Origin: Sedimentibacter sp.
GTDB lineage: Bacteria; Bacillota; Clostridia; Tissierellales; Sedimentibacteraceae
Length of the DNA: 14,543 nt
Direction: 5' to 3'
Assembly: GCA_029256005.1 (NCBI GenBank)
Contig: JAQSYS010000017.1
Span: 1 to 14,543, forward strand
Under the pieces are notes generated by a model. That model made no database searches and was not told the DNA's origin. It worked only from the letters and a program-made list of their open reading frames with translations. The position numbers and the translations under genes are program-made. The first letter of the stretch is position 1. Each line of letters begins with the position of its first letter. Positions 5,448-14,282 of this stretch are shown here, piece after piece.

Positions 5448-7817
5448 TTAATAATTTTCGTGTGCTGTTCTTGCTATTATAGCATCTTGCATGCTTCTTG
5501 AAAGATTGACAAATTGAGTGCTGTATCCTGCCACTCTAACCAGAAGATCCTTATATTCTTCAGGATGTTCCTGAGCCTTTATGAGTGTTTCAGTTGAAAT
5601 TGTATTAAACTGAACATGGAATGCTCCTAAAGCAAAAAATGTCTGTATCATATTGCCAAGGTTACTTTGACCTCTCTTGGTATTCACCAGGTCTTGATTT
5701 AATCTTAGATTTAATAATGTTCCACCTGAGTGAATATCCTGATTTAATTTTGCAGCAGAGCGCATTGCAGCCAAAGGAGTTGATGTATCTGAACCTGCAA
5801 AAGGAGATACTCCTTCAGACAATGGTTCTTTTGCCCTTCTACCGCATGGTGTTGCACCCACAACCTTGCCTGTTGGAAGATAGTTTGATATTCCCATAAA
5901 TGCTGTATTGAAATTATTTCCATTGATGTCTTTGTATTGATGCCCTTCTTTATAATAATAGTTAGCCATTTTTATAGCTATGTCATCTACATAATCTAAA
6001 TCATTGCCATACTTAGGAACCTTTAATGCCATTTGTCTCAATTCATCATAGCCCTCCCAGTTTGCTTTAAGGGCATCAATAAATGTGCACATATCAACAA
6101 CATTATCTTCAAATACAAGCTTTTTAATTACTGCCAAAGAATTAGATGTAACAGCTAAGCCAATACCTGTCAACACCGGTCCCAGGTTGTATTTTGCACC
6201 TGCATCAACCAAATCCACACCTTCTTCCAAGCAATTTTCTATGCAGGAAGATAAAAACGGTCTTGGAACTAACTCCTTATGAAGCCTCTGAGCTACAAGA
6301 GATGAGATAACAGAATGCTCTATCAAATTATCAAATTGTTTATAAAATGCATTTTCAACTTCTTCATAACTCTTAAATGTCTTAGGGTCAATTTCATCTA
6401 ATCCAATTTTTTCGCCTGTAATCCTGGAGTAGCCATTATTTAATGCGTATTCTAATGCAGCTGTAAAATTGATATTTACTGCAGATGTCCATTCGCCTGT
6501 TTTTCTAAAGTGAGGAACAACACATCCGCAATTATTCCAATCTCTCGCATCTTCTGGCTCATAGCCTGCATTTATTAGCATCTGATAACCTGCCTGATCA
6601 CTATGAATAGCAGGGAAACCTGTTCCCTTGCTTACTAAATGAGTTACAGCATCAAGAAATTCTCTGGGGCAATCTTGATGAATTCTCACACTCAGTCCTG
6701 GTTGATGTGTTTTTATTTTCTCAGTAGCAATCAGAGCCATATATGATAAATCATTTGTCGCATCTTTTCCGTCTCTGGTTTTGCCTCCTATTGTAAGATT
6801 TTGAAATTGATTGTATCCTGCAAAAAACTCAGCTGTATTTGCAGAAATAGTCCATACCCACTCAGACAATTTAAGCCACAAAGCTTCTGTGAGTTCTTGT
6901 GCCTCATCCTTAGAAATAATTCCATTATCAATATCAGCTCTATAATACGGATACATAAATTGATCAAATCTTCCAATATTTAGCGCAAGAGGATTTTCCG
7001 AAATAATTCCTCCAACTTGTGTGAACCATACAAACTGTATAGCTTCATAAAATGTCGTTGGAGGGTTTTCAGGAACTCTTTTACATATTTCTGCTATTTT
7101 TATAAGCTCTTCTTTTCTCTTTTCATCTTTTGTTTCAGCTGCTATTTCTAAAGCTTTTTCAGCGTATCTGTTTGCATATGTGATAATACCTTCCGAAGTC
7201 AATATAACAGATTCGTAAAATTCTTTTTTCTTCATATTTTCAGCTGTTATACTTTTAAGTTCAGCAATGTGCTCTTTTGCTTCTTTGATTATTCCACCGA
7301 ACCCTTTTTTGAACAATACATCCTGATAATCTGGCGTAATTTCGCCTACAGCCTGCCTCCACTTAGAATCATTATCAACTATTCCTGTATCAACTGCCAC
7401 CTTTGCAGTTTCTTTTGGCAATTGTGCTAAAAATGATTCTTCAAGGGATTTTCCTTTCCAATAAGGGAATATATTCTTTCTTACATAATCTCTTTGTTCA
7501 TCTGTCATAACATACGGATCTTGTACTCTTTTATCAAAATTATCCATTTCTCTGTCAACCCATGTCCATGAGAACTCAGGTGTCAGTATCCCGCATTTTC
7601 TGAATTCACCGATAGCCCCCACAATTAACTCGCCATCAAATATTTGCACATCAAGTTGTTCACAGGCATCTTTAAATGCTGTTGCTCTTCTAATTGGTAT
7701 AGATTTGCCTTCTGTTCTCTTGTGAGATTCAGTCCAAATCCTTGCTCTTTCGTAAGAGATTGCAGGTTTTGAGTTAATGTAATTTCGTCTTATCATTTCA
7801 ATTCTTTCAGTTATCAT
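5448..7817 (-). CDS. Glycyl radical enzyme of unknown substrate (PFL family)
   Basis: A complete 789-residue glycyl radical enzyme, oxygen sensitive, using a backbone glycine radical and a thiyl radical to transform a small substrate. The C-terminal radical loop is RVAGYSTQFVNLS with the radical at Gly764. The catalytic-site loop is NNCGCVVPHF, so the thiyl Cys is expected at Cys432, with an extra Cys430 beside it. The family C-terminal pattern VGATPCGRRAKEPLSEGVSP is present. Dehydratase, choline-lyase and HPA-decarboxylase relatives normally have Glu two residues after the Cys (GCVEP); here it is Val434, so a base-dependent elimination like theirs is unlikely by that residue. The Cys pair is also not the adjacent Cys-Cys of true pyruvate formate-lyase. 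AAGGAGG precedes the ATG. The activase lies just downstream and an XRE-cupin regulator just upstream. I cannot name the substrate. Confidence 0.93.
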   Translation of the reverse strand: MITERIEMIRRNYINSKPAISYERARIWTESHKRTEGKSIPIRRATAFKDACEQLDVQIFDGELIVGAIGEFRKCGILTPEFSWTWVDREMDNFDKRVQDPYVMTDEQRDYVRKNIFPYWKGKSLEESFLAQLPKETAKVAVDTGIVDNDSKWRQAVGEITPDYQDVLFKKGFGGIIKEAKEHIAELKSITAENMKKKEFYESVILTSEGIITYANRYAEKALEIAAETKDEKRKEELIKIAEICKRVPENPPTTFYEAIQFVWFTQVGGIISENPLALNIGRFDQFMYPYYRADIDNGIISKDEAQELTEALWLKLSEWVWTISANTAEFFAGYNQFQNLTIGGKTRDGKDATNDLSYMALIATEKIKTHQPGLSVRIHQDCPREFLDAVTHLVSKGTGFPAIHSDQAGYQMLINAGYEPEDARDWNNCGCVVPHFRKTGEWTSAVNINFTAALEYALNNGYSRITGEKIGLDEIDPKTFKSYEEVENAFYKQFDNLIEHSVISSLVAQRLHKELVPRPFLSSCIENCLEEGVDLVDAGAKYNLGPVLTGIGLAVTSNSLAVIKKLVFEDNVVDMCTFIDALKANWEGYDELRQMALKVPKYGNDLDYVDDIAIKMANYYYKEGHQYKDINGNNFNTAFMGISNYLPTGKVVGATPCGRRAKEPLSEGVSPFAGSDTSTPLAAMRSAAKLNQDIHSGGTLLNLRLNQDLVNTKRGQSNLGNMIQTFFALGAFHVQFNTISTETLIKAQEHPEEYKDLLVRVAGYSTQFVNLSRSMQDAIIARTAHENY

Positions 7818-7849
7818 TTTTCCTCCTTTTATGTTTTAACGAATATTTG

Positions 7850-7858
7850 TGCGTTATA
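7850..7858. promoter_or_regulatory. Motif shared with the regulator promoter, in front of the glycyl radical enzyme gene
   Basis: TGCGTTATA (TATAACGCA on the coding strand) lies 33 nt upstream of the enzyme start codon. The identical 9-mer occurs in the promoter of the adjacent XRE-cupin regulator (8537-8545). It is a candidate binding site for that regulator. An imperfect flanking repeat (TAACG ... CGTTA, about 7837-7856) is also present here. Confidence 0.35.
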
Positions 7859-7880
7859 ACATACTGTAATTTTAAAAATT

Positions 7881-7904
7881 AAACAGAACATTTCTATTCT
7901 GTTT
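7881..7904 (-). terminator. Hairpin directly after the XRE-cupin regulator gene
   Basis: An 8-bp perfect stem, AAACAGAA (7881-7888) and TTCTGTTT (7897-7904), begins at the base after the regulator stop codon. On the minus strand a short AATTTTT follows. It probably limits read-through from the regulator into the glycyl radical enzyme gene. Confidence 0.5.
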
Positions 7905-8453
7905 TTAATATTTAACTATATTTTGAAAAACAACATCATCATCATAGGGATTGTTGTACTCATGAAAATCATCTGCCTTAAAAGATAGTGCAGCTGGTGC
8001 TTTTAAAATATAAGTGTTGTTACCAATGACAATTTCAAGAGTTCCCTCAGTTACCACAACATATTCCTCTGTAGAAGATTTATGAGGTGAAGAAACATGG
8101 TGAGCACCCGGAAGAAGCTTTATATAAAAGTATTCAAAGCCTGTTAATGGATTAAAAGGAAATACATTGTACAATATCATTTTGCCATCTGATTCATATA
8201 CAGGTTCTAATTCATTAATCATCAATGCATGATTACTGTTTTGGCTGTTATTCAAAAATTCTGAAAAAGAAATTTTAAGTCCTGTAGAAATCTTCCACAA
8301 TGTTGAAATAGTAGGAGTGGATTCTGCCCTTTCGATTTGTCCAAGCATGGCCTTGCTTACCCCTGTTAAGCAGGATGTCTCTTCAAGCGTCAGTCCCTTT
8401 TCTGCTCTTGTTTTTTTTAATGTGCTGCTTATATTTATCAATAAATTATTCAT
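7905..8453 (-). CDS. XRE-family regulator with C-terminal cupin domain
   Basis: A 182-residue transcription factor. Residues about 10-64 are an XRE helix-turn-helix (LTLEETSCLTGVSKAMLGQIERAESTP). Residues about 105-175 are a cupin barrel (LLPGAHHVSSPHKSSTEEYVVVTEGTLEIVIG), which in this family binds a small ligand or metal. Regulators of this kind usually control an adjacent catabolic operon in response to its substrate. GGAAGG lies 5 nt before the ATG. The gene stands alone between two hairpins and is immediately upstream of the glycyl radical enzyme. Its own promoter contains a 9-bp motif repeated before the enzyme gene, so it probably controls both. The ligand is unknown. Confidence 0.9.
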   Translation of the reverse strand: MNNLLINISSTLKKTRAEKGLTLEETSCLTGVSKAMLGQIERAESTPTISTLWKISTGLKISFSEFLNNSQNSNHALMINELEPVYESDGKMILYNVFPFNPLTGFEYFYIKLLPGAHHVSSPHKSSTEEYVVVTEGTLEIVIGNNTYILKAPAALSFKADDFHEYNNPYDDDVVFQNIVKY

Positions 8454-8524
8454 TTTAACCTTCCAATTATTTGTTAACTAATTATATACATATTGTTTAT
8501 TTATTGCAATATTAATTTCTTATA

Positions 8525-8558
8525 AATTGTATACTATGCGTTATATTGCACAACTTGA
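8525..8558 (-). promoter_or_regulatory. Promoter and candidate operator of the XRE-cupin regulator
   Basis: On the minus strand TTGTGC is followed after 16 nt by TACAAT. The motif TATAACGCA (8545-8537), identical to one before the glycyl radical enzyme gene, falls in the spacer between them, a position suited to autorepression. Confidence 0.4.
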
Positions 8559-8572
8559 TTTTTTATATAGAA

Positions 8573-8595
8573 ATGGAACAACATAGTTGTTCCAT
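8573..8595 (-). terminator. Terminator hairpin after the flavoprotein gene
   Basis: A perfect 10-bp stem, ATGGAACAAC (8573-8582) and GTTGTTCCAT (8586-8595), with a 3-nt loop. It lies 25 nt past the stop codon of the flavoprotein gene. The minus-strand T run (TTTCTATAT) is broken, so termination may be partial. Confidence 0.55.
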
Positions 8596-8619
8596 ATATT
8601 TATTTCATTTAATTTACCA

Positions 8620-9954
8620 CTACTTTTTCAGAACTGCTTTCAATTTTGCTCCTGAATAATAAACCGGATCTCTAGGTATTGAATATGGAGGTGAATAAGC
8701 TAGATCCAAATGCATCAAATCCTCTGCCTTTGCCTTTAATGTAATCGCAGTAACAAGAACATCTAATCTTTTATCTACACCTTCGTACCCAATTACTTGA
8801 GCACCTAACAGCATGCCTGTTTTTTTATCTGCTACTACTTTTATAAATATAGGTCTTCCTCCCATATATTCAGGTTTATTTGTTTTTTGATCTATTGTTG
8901 CAGCAACATCATAACCTTGCTTTTTAGCTTCTTCTTCTGACAATCCTGTCTGCCCTACTGTCATATCAAAAATTCTATATATTCCTGTTCCCAGTATACC
9001 TCTGAATTCTTCGATTTTTCCCGATATATTGCTTCCTGCAATAGTACCAGTTTTGTTAGCTGTAGAACCCAGTGGTTTATATACCACCTTATTAGTTACG
9101 GTGTTATATACTTCTATACAATCACCACAGCTGTAAATGTCTTTTATATTAGTTTGCATATACTTATCTACTTTTATTGCACCAGTAGTACCAAGAGTAA
9201 TTCCAATACTTTTTGCGAGTTCAACATTTGGTTTTATTCCTGCTGCTATCAATATTATATCTGCTTCCACAGTACTGCCATCACCTATGACTACACCAAA
9301 TTCATTAATTTCTTGAGTTGGTGTATTTGTAAAAACATTTATTCCTTTTTTATTTAAATGTTGCTCGATATGAACATTCATATCCTTATCTATTCCCTTA
9401 GCTATTGAAGATCTAGCAATTAAACTAACTTCCATTCCAAGATTTTTAAAGCTTTCACACATTTCCATGCCTATGAAGCCAGTACCGATTATTGCAGCTT
9501 TTTTTGGAGATTCACTTTCAATAAAAGCTTTAATTTTATTCATATCATTAATATTTCTTAAGAGAAATACATTTTTTCTGTCAGCTCCCTTTATCTCAGG
9601 AACCCCTGAGGTTGCTCCGGTAGCAATAACTAGCTTATCATATGTATCCTGGAACACTTCTTTTGAGGAAATATTTTTTATCGTAATTGATTTATTATAT
9701 GGATCTATTGATAATACTTCATGCTCAATCATTATGTTTATATTGCTTTTTGTTTTGAAAAAAACTGGATTTCTTGGAACCAATTCCCCAAAATCGTTGA
9801 ATTCATTGCTTATATAATACGGCATTCCACAGCCGGCATATGAAACATAAGTATCCTTTTCGTAAATCACAATTTCTGCTTCTTTGTTGTTTCTTCGAAT
9901 TTCTGTAGCAGCAGATGTTCCTGCAGCAACAGCTCCAATAATAATTACTCTCAT
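8620..9954 (-). CDS. CoA-disulfide reductase / NADH oxidase-type flavoprotein
   Basis: A 444-residue FAD- and NAD(P)H-dependent pyridine nucleotide-disulphide oxidoreductase. The N-terminal FAD motif is IIGAVAAGTSAA, a variant of the usual GGVAAG. The single redox-active Cys42 lies in SYAGCGMPYYI, the hallmark of the CoA-disulfide reductase, NADH oxidase and NADH peroxidase group. The NAD-binding motif is IIGTGFIGMEM (about 155), the second FAD motif is IYSCGDCIEV (about 290), and a C-terminal dimerisation domain ends in YSPPYS. It reduces a disulphide or oxygen/peroxide using NAD(P)H; sequence alone does not separate these. AGGAGG precedes the ATG by 5 nt. It lies 100 nt after the amidohydrolase gene, with a TATAAT box between, so it may have its own promoter. 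A protective role for the oxygen-sensitive neighbour enzyme is possible but inferred. Confidence 0.92.
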   Translation of the reverse strand: MRVIIIGAVAAGTSAATEIRRNNKEAEIVIYEKDTYVSYAGCGMPYYISNEFNDFGELVPRNPVFFKTKSNINIMIEHEVLSIDPYNKSITIKNISSKEVFQDTYDKLVIATGATSGVPEIKGADRKNVFLLRNINDMNKIKAFIESESPKKAAIIGTGFIGMEMCESFKNLGMEVSLIARSSIAKGIDKDMNVHIEQHLNKKGINVFTNTPTQEINEFGVVIGDGSTVEADIILIAAGIKPNVELAKSIGITLGTTGAIKVDKYMQTNIKDIYSCGDCIEVYNTVTNKVVYKPLGSTANKTGTIAGSNISGKIEEFRGILGTGIYRIFDMTVGQTGLSEEEAKKQGYDVAATIDQKTNKPEYMGGRPIFIKVVADKKTGMLLGAQVIGYEGVDKRLDVLVTAITLKAKAEDLMHLDLAYSPPYSIPRDPVYYSGAKLKAVLKK

Positions 9955-10054
9955 AACAACCTCCTAGATCTTTATAATTTATAAATACCCATTATATGAA
10001 ATTTTAATCTAAGTGTTTTAGCTATGCCCAAGTTTAATGTTATGGTATTCTGTT

Positions 10055-11353
10055 CTAATAGTTTACCTTACTTTTTCCCTTTCCTCTTTCTAGAATCTTG
10101 TTTTGTATTTCACCAACCTTATTTATTATTGAAAGCATATCAGCTTTAAGCTTTCCGTCATATTTAAGGAATTCTCCCTGGACCATCGAATATTTAATAT
10201 TGTTTGAATCTGAGCTGTAAATAATTGAAGTAAGTGGGTTGTAAACAGGATAGGTATTAACCATGTTTAAATCCCAAATAAGCAAATCAGCTTCATAACC
10301 TTCAGCTATTTTACCTGTGTTAAACTTTAATGCTTTATGTCCATTCATTAATGATTTCCACAGTTCAATGGTATCAAAATCGGTAGCGTCGCCTCCAATG
10401 AATTTTCCGTTTAAAGCAAACAATCTCGCCTGCTCTAATGGACTCAAAGTGTTAGAGCTTGCTGCTCCATCTGTTCCGAAAGAATAATTTATTTCATTCT
10501 TCAGCTCATATATATTTCCGTTTCCCATACTTAATTTCATATAAGTCTTTGGGCAGAATGCAAAAAAAGCTTTTTCATTAATAAATTTCATGTCTTCCTT
10601 TGTTACCCACAAGCCATGAGCAATAATAGTATCAATATCAAAGCCTCCACTTTCACAAAGAATTTGAATTGGAGTCTTTCCTGTTAGTTTTAGACTTTCT
10701 TCAACTTGCTCATGAGTTTCAGAAACATGAATATGTATACCTACTCCAAGCTTTTTAGCTAAATTAACTATTTCTTTTAACTTTTCACCAGGACATGTAT
10801 ATGGCGCATGTGGTCCCATTCGTAGTTTTATTCTTGAATTTTTACCTTCATATTTTTCAATAAAGTCAACTGCACCCTTTAGTTGTTGCTCATAATCAGG
10901 TGCCAATCCAAATATTGTAGGTGCTATATCTCCTCTAATTCCTGTGTCTTCAACTGCTTTATACACTGATTCCTGGCTGAAATAATGATCTGCAAATGCA
11001 GTCACTCCATTATTTATCATTTCCTGTGCTGCAATGACTGTGCCCCAATAAACATCCTCTGCTTCTAGCTTACTTTCGTATGGAAATATTTTTTCATTAA
11101 ACCAGCTTTCAATTGATATATCCTCAGCAATGCCTTTCATAATATTCATGGGTGAATGTGCATGAAGATTTACAAAGCCTGGTGTTATGTACATATCTGT
11201 GCAATCAACCGTTTCATAGTAGTCACTTTCAATTTCATTGGAGATTCTCTTTATCTTACTGCCATCAATATATATATTTTGATTTTTTTCAAGCTTTCCA
11301 TCTTCATGGATTATATTTCCATTTTTTAATAAAATTTTTCTTGTTGTTTTCAT
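10055..11353 (-). CDS. Amidohydrolase, MTA/SAH deaminase-like
   Basis: A 432-residue zinc amidohydrolase of the subtype-III family that includes 5-methylthioadenosine/S-adenosylhomocysteine deaminases and related aminohydrolases. Metal and catalytic residues are in place: His64 and His66 (NLHAHSP), His209 (HIHVSE) with Glu212, His246 (IIAHGLW) and Asp295 (FGTDGAASSNTLS). The substrate is probably a purine-like or other cyclic amine, but related enzymes differ widely. GGAGTGA lies just before the ATG. It is divergent from the spore-envelope-like cluster on its right and is followed on the same strand by a flavoprotein gene after a 100-nt gap. No transporter or partner enzyme next to it helps fix the substrate. 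Confidence 0.9.
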   Translation of the reverse strand: MKTTRKILLKNGNIIHEDGKLEKNQNIYIDGSKIKRISNEIESDYYETVDCTDMYITPGFVNLHAHSPMNIMKGIAEDISIESWFNEKIFPYESKLEAEDVYWGTVIAAQEMINNGVTAFADHYFSQESVYKAVEDTGIRGDIAPTIFGLAPDYEQQLKGAVDFIEKYEGKNSRIKLRMGPHAPYTCPGEKLKEIVNLAKKLGVGIHIHVSETHEQVEESLKLTGKTPIQILCESGGFDIDTIIAHGLWVTKEDMKFINEKAFFAFCPKTYMKLSMGNGNIYELKNEINYSFGTDGAASSNTLSPLEQARLFALNGKFIGGDATDFDTIELWKSLMNGHKALKFNTGKIAEGYEADLLIWDLNMVNTYPVYNPLTSIIYSSDSNNIKYSMVQGEFLKYDGKLKADMLSIINKVGEIQNKILERGKGKSKVNY

Positions 11354-11507
11354 ATATCACTCCATATATTTTCTTATTTAATAAATACATTTGGGTTTAA
11401 TCCTTATTTTCCATTCTATTAATTATATTATAAATAAAAAAAATATACTAGTTAAAATACCTAGACTTTCAGTACTTATTAATTTGTAAGCAATTTAAAA
11501 TTATATG

Positions 11508-11515
11508 CATATAAT
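11508..11515 (+). promoter_or_regulatory. Possible -10 element of the peptidoglycan-binding cluster
   Basis: CATATAAT lies about 43 nt before the first gene of the cluster. It contains a perfect TATAAT but has no well-spaced sigma-A -35 box. CATATAAT also resembles the -10 of the sporulation factor sigma-E, yet no clear -35 partner was found at the right distance. Confidence 0.25.
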
Positions 11516-11557
11516 AAATATAATGTAATGTAATTTAATGAAGGATGTGATTATTCA

Positions 11558-12247
11558 TTGCGTAGTAAAAGCAATCCGTTTATACCAGATTCATATTTAA
11601 TAAATAATGAGACTAATGCGAAAAGACCATATTTAGCTCGTAATATTCTTGCAACAAATATTTATTCAGCTTCAGTACTAACACAAGAAATACCGCAGGA
11701 ACCTACTACACAAATAGAAGCACCTATTGAACAGCTTCCTGAAATAGTTCCTCAAGAACAAATTCATGAGATTCCTGATAATGAACTGCCGCCCGGTGAT
11801 ATTCCTGCTCTCCCTGCAGAACCTGGCACATTGCCAGTAGAGGTGCCGGAAGATGTTGGATACATATCAGTAGGTGTGTTTACTGCATCAGGTGCATTGC
11901 CTGTAAAGGATGCAGTTGTTACTGTCTATGAGACAGATGAAACAGGAGAAGAAAATGTATTATATCATGTAGTTACAGATGACAGCGGTCAGGTTCCTGT
12001 TTTGGAATTGCCTGTAATTTATGACCGCTTTAATCCCTTGGAAAGTTTTGATTATTATTTCAGCACTTACAATTTAAGGGTTCAAGCAATAAATTATTAT
12101 AATTTCAATCTTATTGATATTCGTGTATTTCCTAATACTACGACAAATTTTACGGTTGAACTTATTCCGGCACCTGTAGGCCGAGGTGCAAGTTCAGAAA
12201 TGACCTTTGTAATTCCTCCAAGTCCAATAGATATTTCAAATGATTGA
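11558..12247 (+). CDS. Pro/Glu-rich protein with C-terminal beta-sandwich-like domain
   Basis: A 229-residue protein starting at TTG, chosen because AAGGATGTGA lies 7 nt upstream and no ATG or GTG is available in frame there. Residues about 40-100 are a low-complexity stretch rich in Pro, Glu, Gln and Ile, likely extended. Residues about 103-210 look like a carboxypeptidase-regulatory or Ig-like beta-sandwich (GYISVGVFTASGALPVKDAVVTVYE, later a VTDDSGQV turn). There is no signal peptide, transmembrane segment or sorting motif. The gene ends 10 nt before a SpoIID-like peptidoglycan-binding gene, whose ribosome binding site overlaps its stop codon, so the two are cotranscribed. I do not recognise a named family. 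A structural role in the spore envelope is inference from its neighbours. Confidence 0.75.
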   Translation: MRSKSNPFIPDSYLINNETNAKRPYLARNILATNIYSASVLTQEIPQEPTTQIEAPIEQLPEIVPQEQIHEIPDNELPPGDIPALPAEPGTLPVEVPEDVGYISVGVFTASGALPVKDAVVTVYETDETGEENVLYHVVTDDSGQVPVLELPVIYDRFNPLESFDYYFSTYNLRVQAINYYNFNLIDIRVFPNTTTNFTVELIPAPVGRGASSEMTFVIPPSPIDISND

Positions 12248-12257
12248 GGTGATTAAT

Positions 12258-13670
12258 ATGAGTATAGAAATTCCAGGATTAACACAGGTTGTTATACCAG
12301 CAGCCATAACAGTGCATTTAGGAGCACCTGATGAACCAGCAGAAAATGTTACAGTTTCATTTCTTGATTATATAAAGAATGTTGCTTCAAGTGAGATTTA
12401 TCCAACATGGCCGGAAGGTGCTCTGAGGGCTAACTTGTATGCAATAACATCCACAGCATTGAACAGAGTTTTTACGGAATGGTACAGGTCAAGAGGATAT
12501 AATTTTGACATAACTAATGACACTAGATATGATCAGTCATTTGTTTACAACAGAGGTATTTTTGACTCTATATCAAAAGTTGCTGATGAGCTGTTTGACA
12601 GTTATATTGTAAGACAGGGTCAGTTAGAACCACTTTATGCCCAATTTTGTGATGGCCGTGTCGCCCAATGTCCAGGTTTATTGCAATGGGGTTCTGTTGA
12701 CTTAGCACAACAAGGTTTGACTCCATATGAAATTCTTCAACGTTATTATGGTCAAAACATTAATATTCAAACCGATACACCATTGGCTGAAGCATATGAA
12801 ACATATCCAGGAATACCATTGCAATTAGGTGATAATAATCCATATGTACTTCTTATGCAGATATCTTTAAATACAATATCAACAAACTACCCAGCCATTC
12901 CTAAAATCCCCAATCCTGATGGCACATTTAATGCTGCAACTCAAGCTGCTGTTCAAGAATTTCAAAGAATATTTGGGATAGATACATCAGGAATTATAGA
13001 CAAAGCGACATGGTATGCAATAAGAAGAATATATACTGCTGTAACAGACTTAGCAGAATTAACTTCGCAAGGCGTAATATTGAGCGAAATACCTGAATTC
13101 ACTCCTACGCCGGGTTCTTCTGAAGTTGTTCCAAGAGTTCAAGAAGTACAATACTTTCTCAATGTATTGTCTGCTTATTATAATACAATTCCTTCAGTTG
13201 ATATTAACGGGATATTAGATACACAAACAAGGACAGCTATAATGGAGTTTCAGCAAACAATGCAGCTTCCAATTACAGGCATTGTTGATGAGCAAACATG
13301 GAATTCAATGTACGAAAATGTAGTAGGCATATTGGAAACACTGCCTCCTTCAGCTATATCTCTTCCCAGCTTATTGTGGCCGGGGGTTGTTTATCAACAA
13401 GGCTCAGAGGGTCCTGGAGTATACCTCATTCAACAATATTTGTCATATATTGCTTCAATACTGGAAGGAATCTCTCCTACGGATCCTGATGGTATTTACG
13501 GGCCTCGTACAGAACAGGCAGTCAGAGAATTTCAGAGGTATTTCGGTATAGATGAGACAGGAGTAATAGACCAGTACACCTGGAACAGAATAGTGTTCAT
13601 TTACCGCAACTTAAGATTCGGCAATACTCGAAATGTCGGTCAATTTCCGGGCTCAGAAATAGGTCAATAA
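12258..13670 (+). CDS. SpoIID-like domain protein with three peptidoglycan-binding repeats
   Basis: A 470-residue fusion. Residues about 15-170 resemble SpoIID/LytB: FLDYIKNVASSEIYPTW aligns with the SpoIID segment around its catalytic Glu (here Glu46), followed by an ALRANLYA helix and a closing GLLQWGSVDLAQQGLTPYEILQRYYG, close to the SpoIID QWGA...YYPG end. Cys131 and Cys138 could be a metal pair. Three PG_binding_1 repeats follow at about 187-260, 285-355 and 378-450, each ending in a G-(I/V)-(I/V)-D-x-x-TW motif. SpoIID cuts glycan strands during engulfment, so a glycan-lytic enzyme is plausible. Unlike SpoIID, no membrane anchor or signal peptide is seen. The start at 12258 is preferred over 12240 because GAGGTGAT directly precedes it. 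It is a paralogue of the gene beginning at 14283. Confidence 0.85.
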   Translation: MSIEIPGLTQVVIPAAITVHLGAPDEPAENVTVSFLDYIKNVASSEIYPTWPEGALRANLYAITSTALNRVFTEWYRSRGYNFDITNDTRYDQSFVYNRGIFDSISKVADELFDSYIVRQGQLEPLYAQFCDGRVAQCPGLLQWGSVDLAQQGLTPYEILQRYYGQNINIQTDTPLAEAYETYPGIPLQLGDNNPYVLLMQISLNTISTNYPAIPKIPNPDGTFNAATQAAVQEFQRIFGIDTSGIIDKATWYAIRRIYTAVTDLAELTSQGVILSEIPEFTPTPGSSEVVPRVQEVQYFLNVLSAYYNTIPSVDINGILDTQTRTAIMEFQQTMQLPITGIVDEQTWNSMYENVVGILETLPPSAISLPSLLWPGVVYQQGSEGPGVYLIQQYLSYIASILEGISPTDPDGIYGPRTEQAVREFQRYFGIDETGVIDQYTWNRIVFIYRNLRFGNTRNVGQFPGSEIGQ

Positions 13671-13698
13671 TTCCAACAATTACATTAAGGAGGTTAAA

Positions 13699-14229
13699 AT
13701 GAAAAGCAAATTAGATATTATGAAAGCTGCTAATCCAATCCTGGAATTACAGCTTAATTTAAATGATATAGCCATAGAAAATCCTGACATTCCAACTATT
13801 ATACCAACCGGTATATTTGACCAGCAAACACAGAATGTAATAAGTTTATTTCAAAGAAAATTCAACCTTCCTATTACAGGAAAAGTTGATTATGAAACAT
13901 GGAATGCAATAAGAAAAGAACATAGCATTGCTATACACAATATTAACACACCTGGTAGTGTTTTCTGTTTCCCTCAAAACTTAAAGCAATGTAAAATGGG
14001 TGATAAATGCTATACCGTATATATATTGCAGATAATTTTAAACTATTTTCATAATAAATACAAGAATTATCCAGATGTTAAACTGACTGGTATATTTGAT
14101 GAGCAAACTGAAGCTGCGGTCAAACAATTTCAAATGTTCAGCAACATTCCTGTAACCGGGATAGTTGACAGACAAACATGGAATATACTAAATAAAATTA
14201 ATGAAACCTGCAAGTTGTATAATAATTAA
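13699..14229 (+). CDS. Two-repeat peptidoglycan-binding protein
   Basis: A 176-residue protein made almost only of two PG_binding_1 repeats, at about 10-72 and 102-170. Both contain the family pattern GIFD-x-QT...F-Q...IPVTG-x-VD-x-x-TWN. A short Cys-containing linker (VFCFPQNLKQCKMGDKC) joins them. There is no catalytic domain and no signal peptide. AAGGAGG lies 6 nt before the ATG. It sits 28 nt after the SpoIID-like fusion and 53 nt before its paralogue, so it is probably made with them as a cell wall- or cortex-binding accessory. Its repeats resemble those of the neighbouring fusion and may have come from a duplication of part of it. Confidence 0.85.
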   Translation: MKSKLDIMKAANPILELQLNLNDIAIENPDIPTIIPTGIFDQQTQNVISLFQRKFNLPITGKVDYETWNAIRKEHSIAIHNINTPGSVFCFPQNLKQCKMGDKCYTVYILQIILNYFHNKYKNYPDVKLTGIFDEQTEAAVKQFQMFSNIPVTGIVDRQTWNILNKINETCKLYNN

Positions 14230-14282
14230 GATTATAAGCAAACAATTAGGAAGCTCAATTATTTAAGGAAGGAGCCCAAAGA

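Noticed and set aside
5448..7817. Naming the enzyme pyruvate formate-lyase or a specific decarboxylase
   Set aside because: It lacks the adjacent Cys-Cys of pyruvate formate-lyase and the Glu of GCVEP enzymes; the motif does not identify a substrate.
7837..7856. TAACG ... CGTTA repeat as a separate operator
   Set aside because: Only 5-bp arms in AT-rich DNA, overlapping the better supported TGCGTTATA motif; not counted separately.
9955..10054. Promoter for the flavoprotein gene based on TATAAT in CATATAATGG
   Set aside because: No acceptable -35 box at 16-18 nt; left as a remark rather than a feature.
11354..11557. Leftward promoter of the amidohydrolase gene in the divergent gap
   Set aside because: Several TATAAT-like strings occur in very AT-rich DNA but none has a credible -35 partner.
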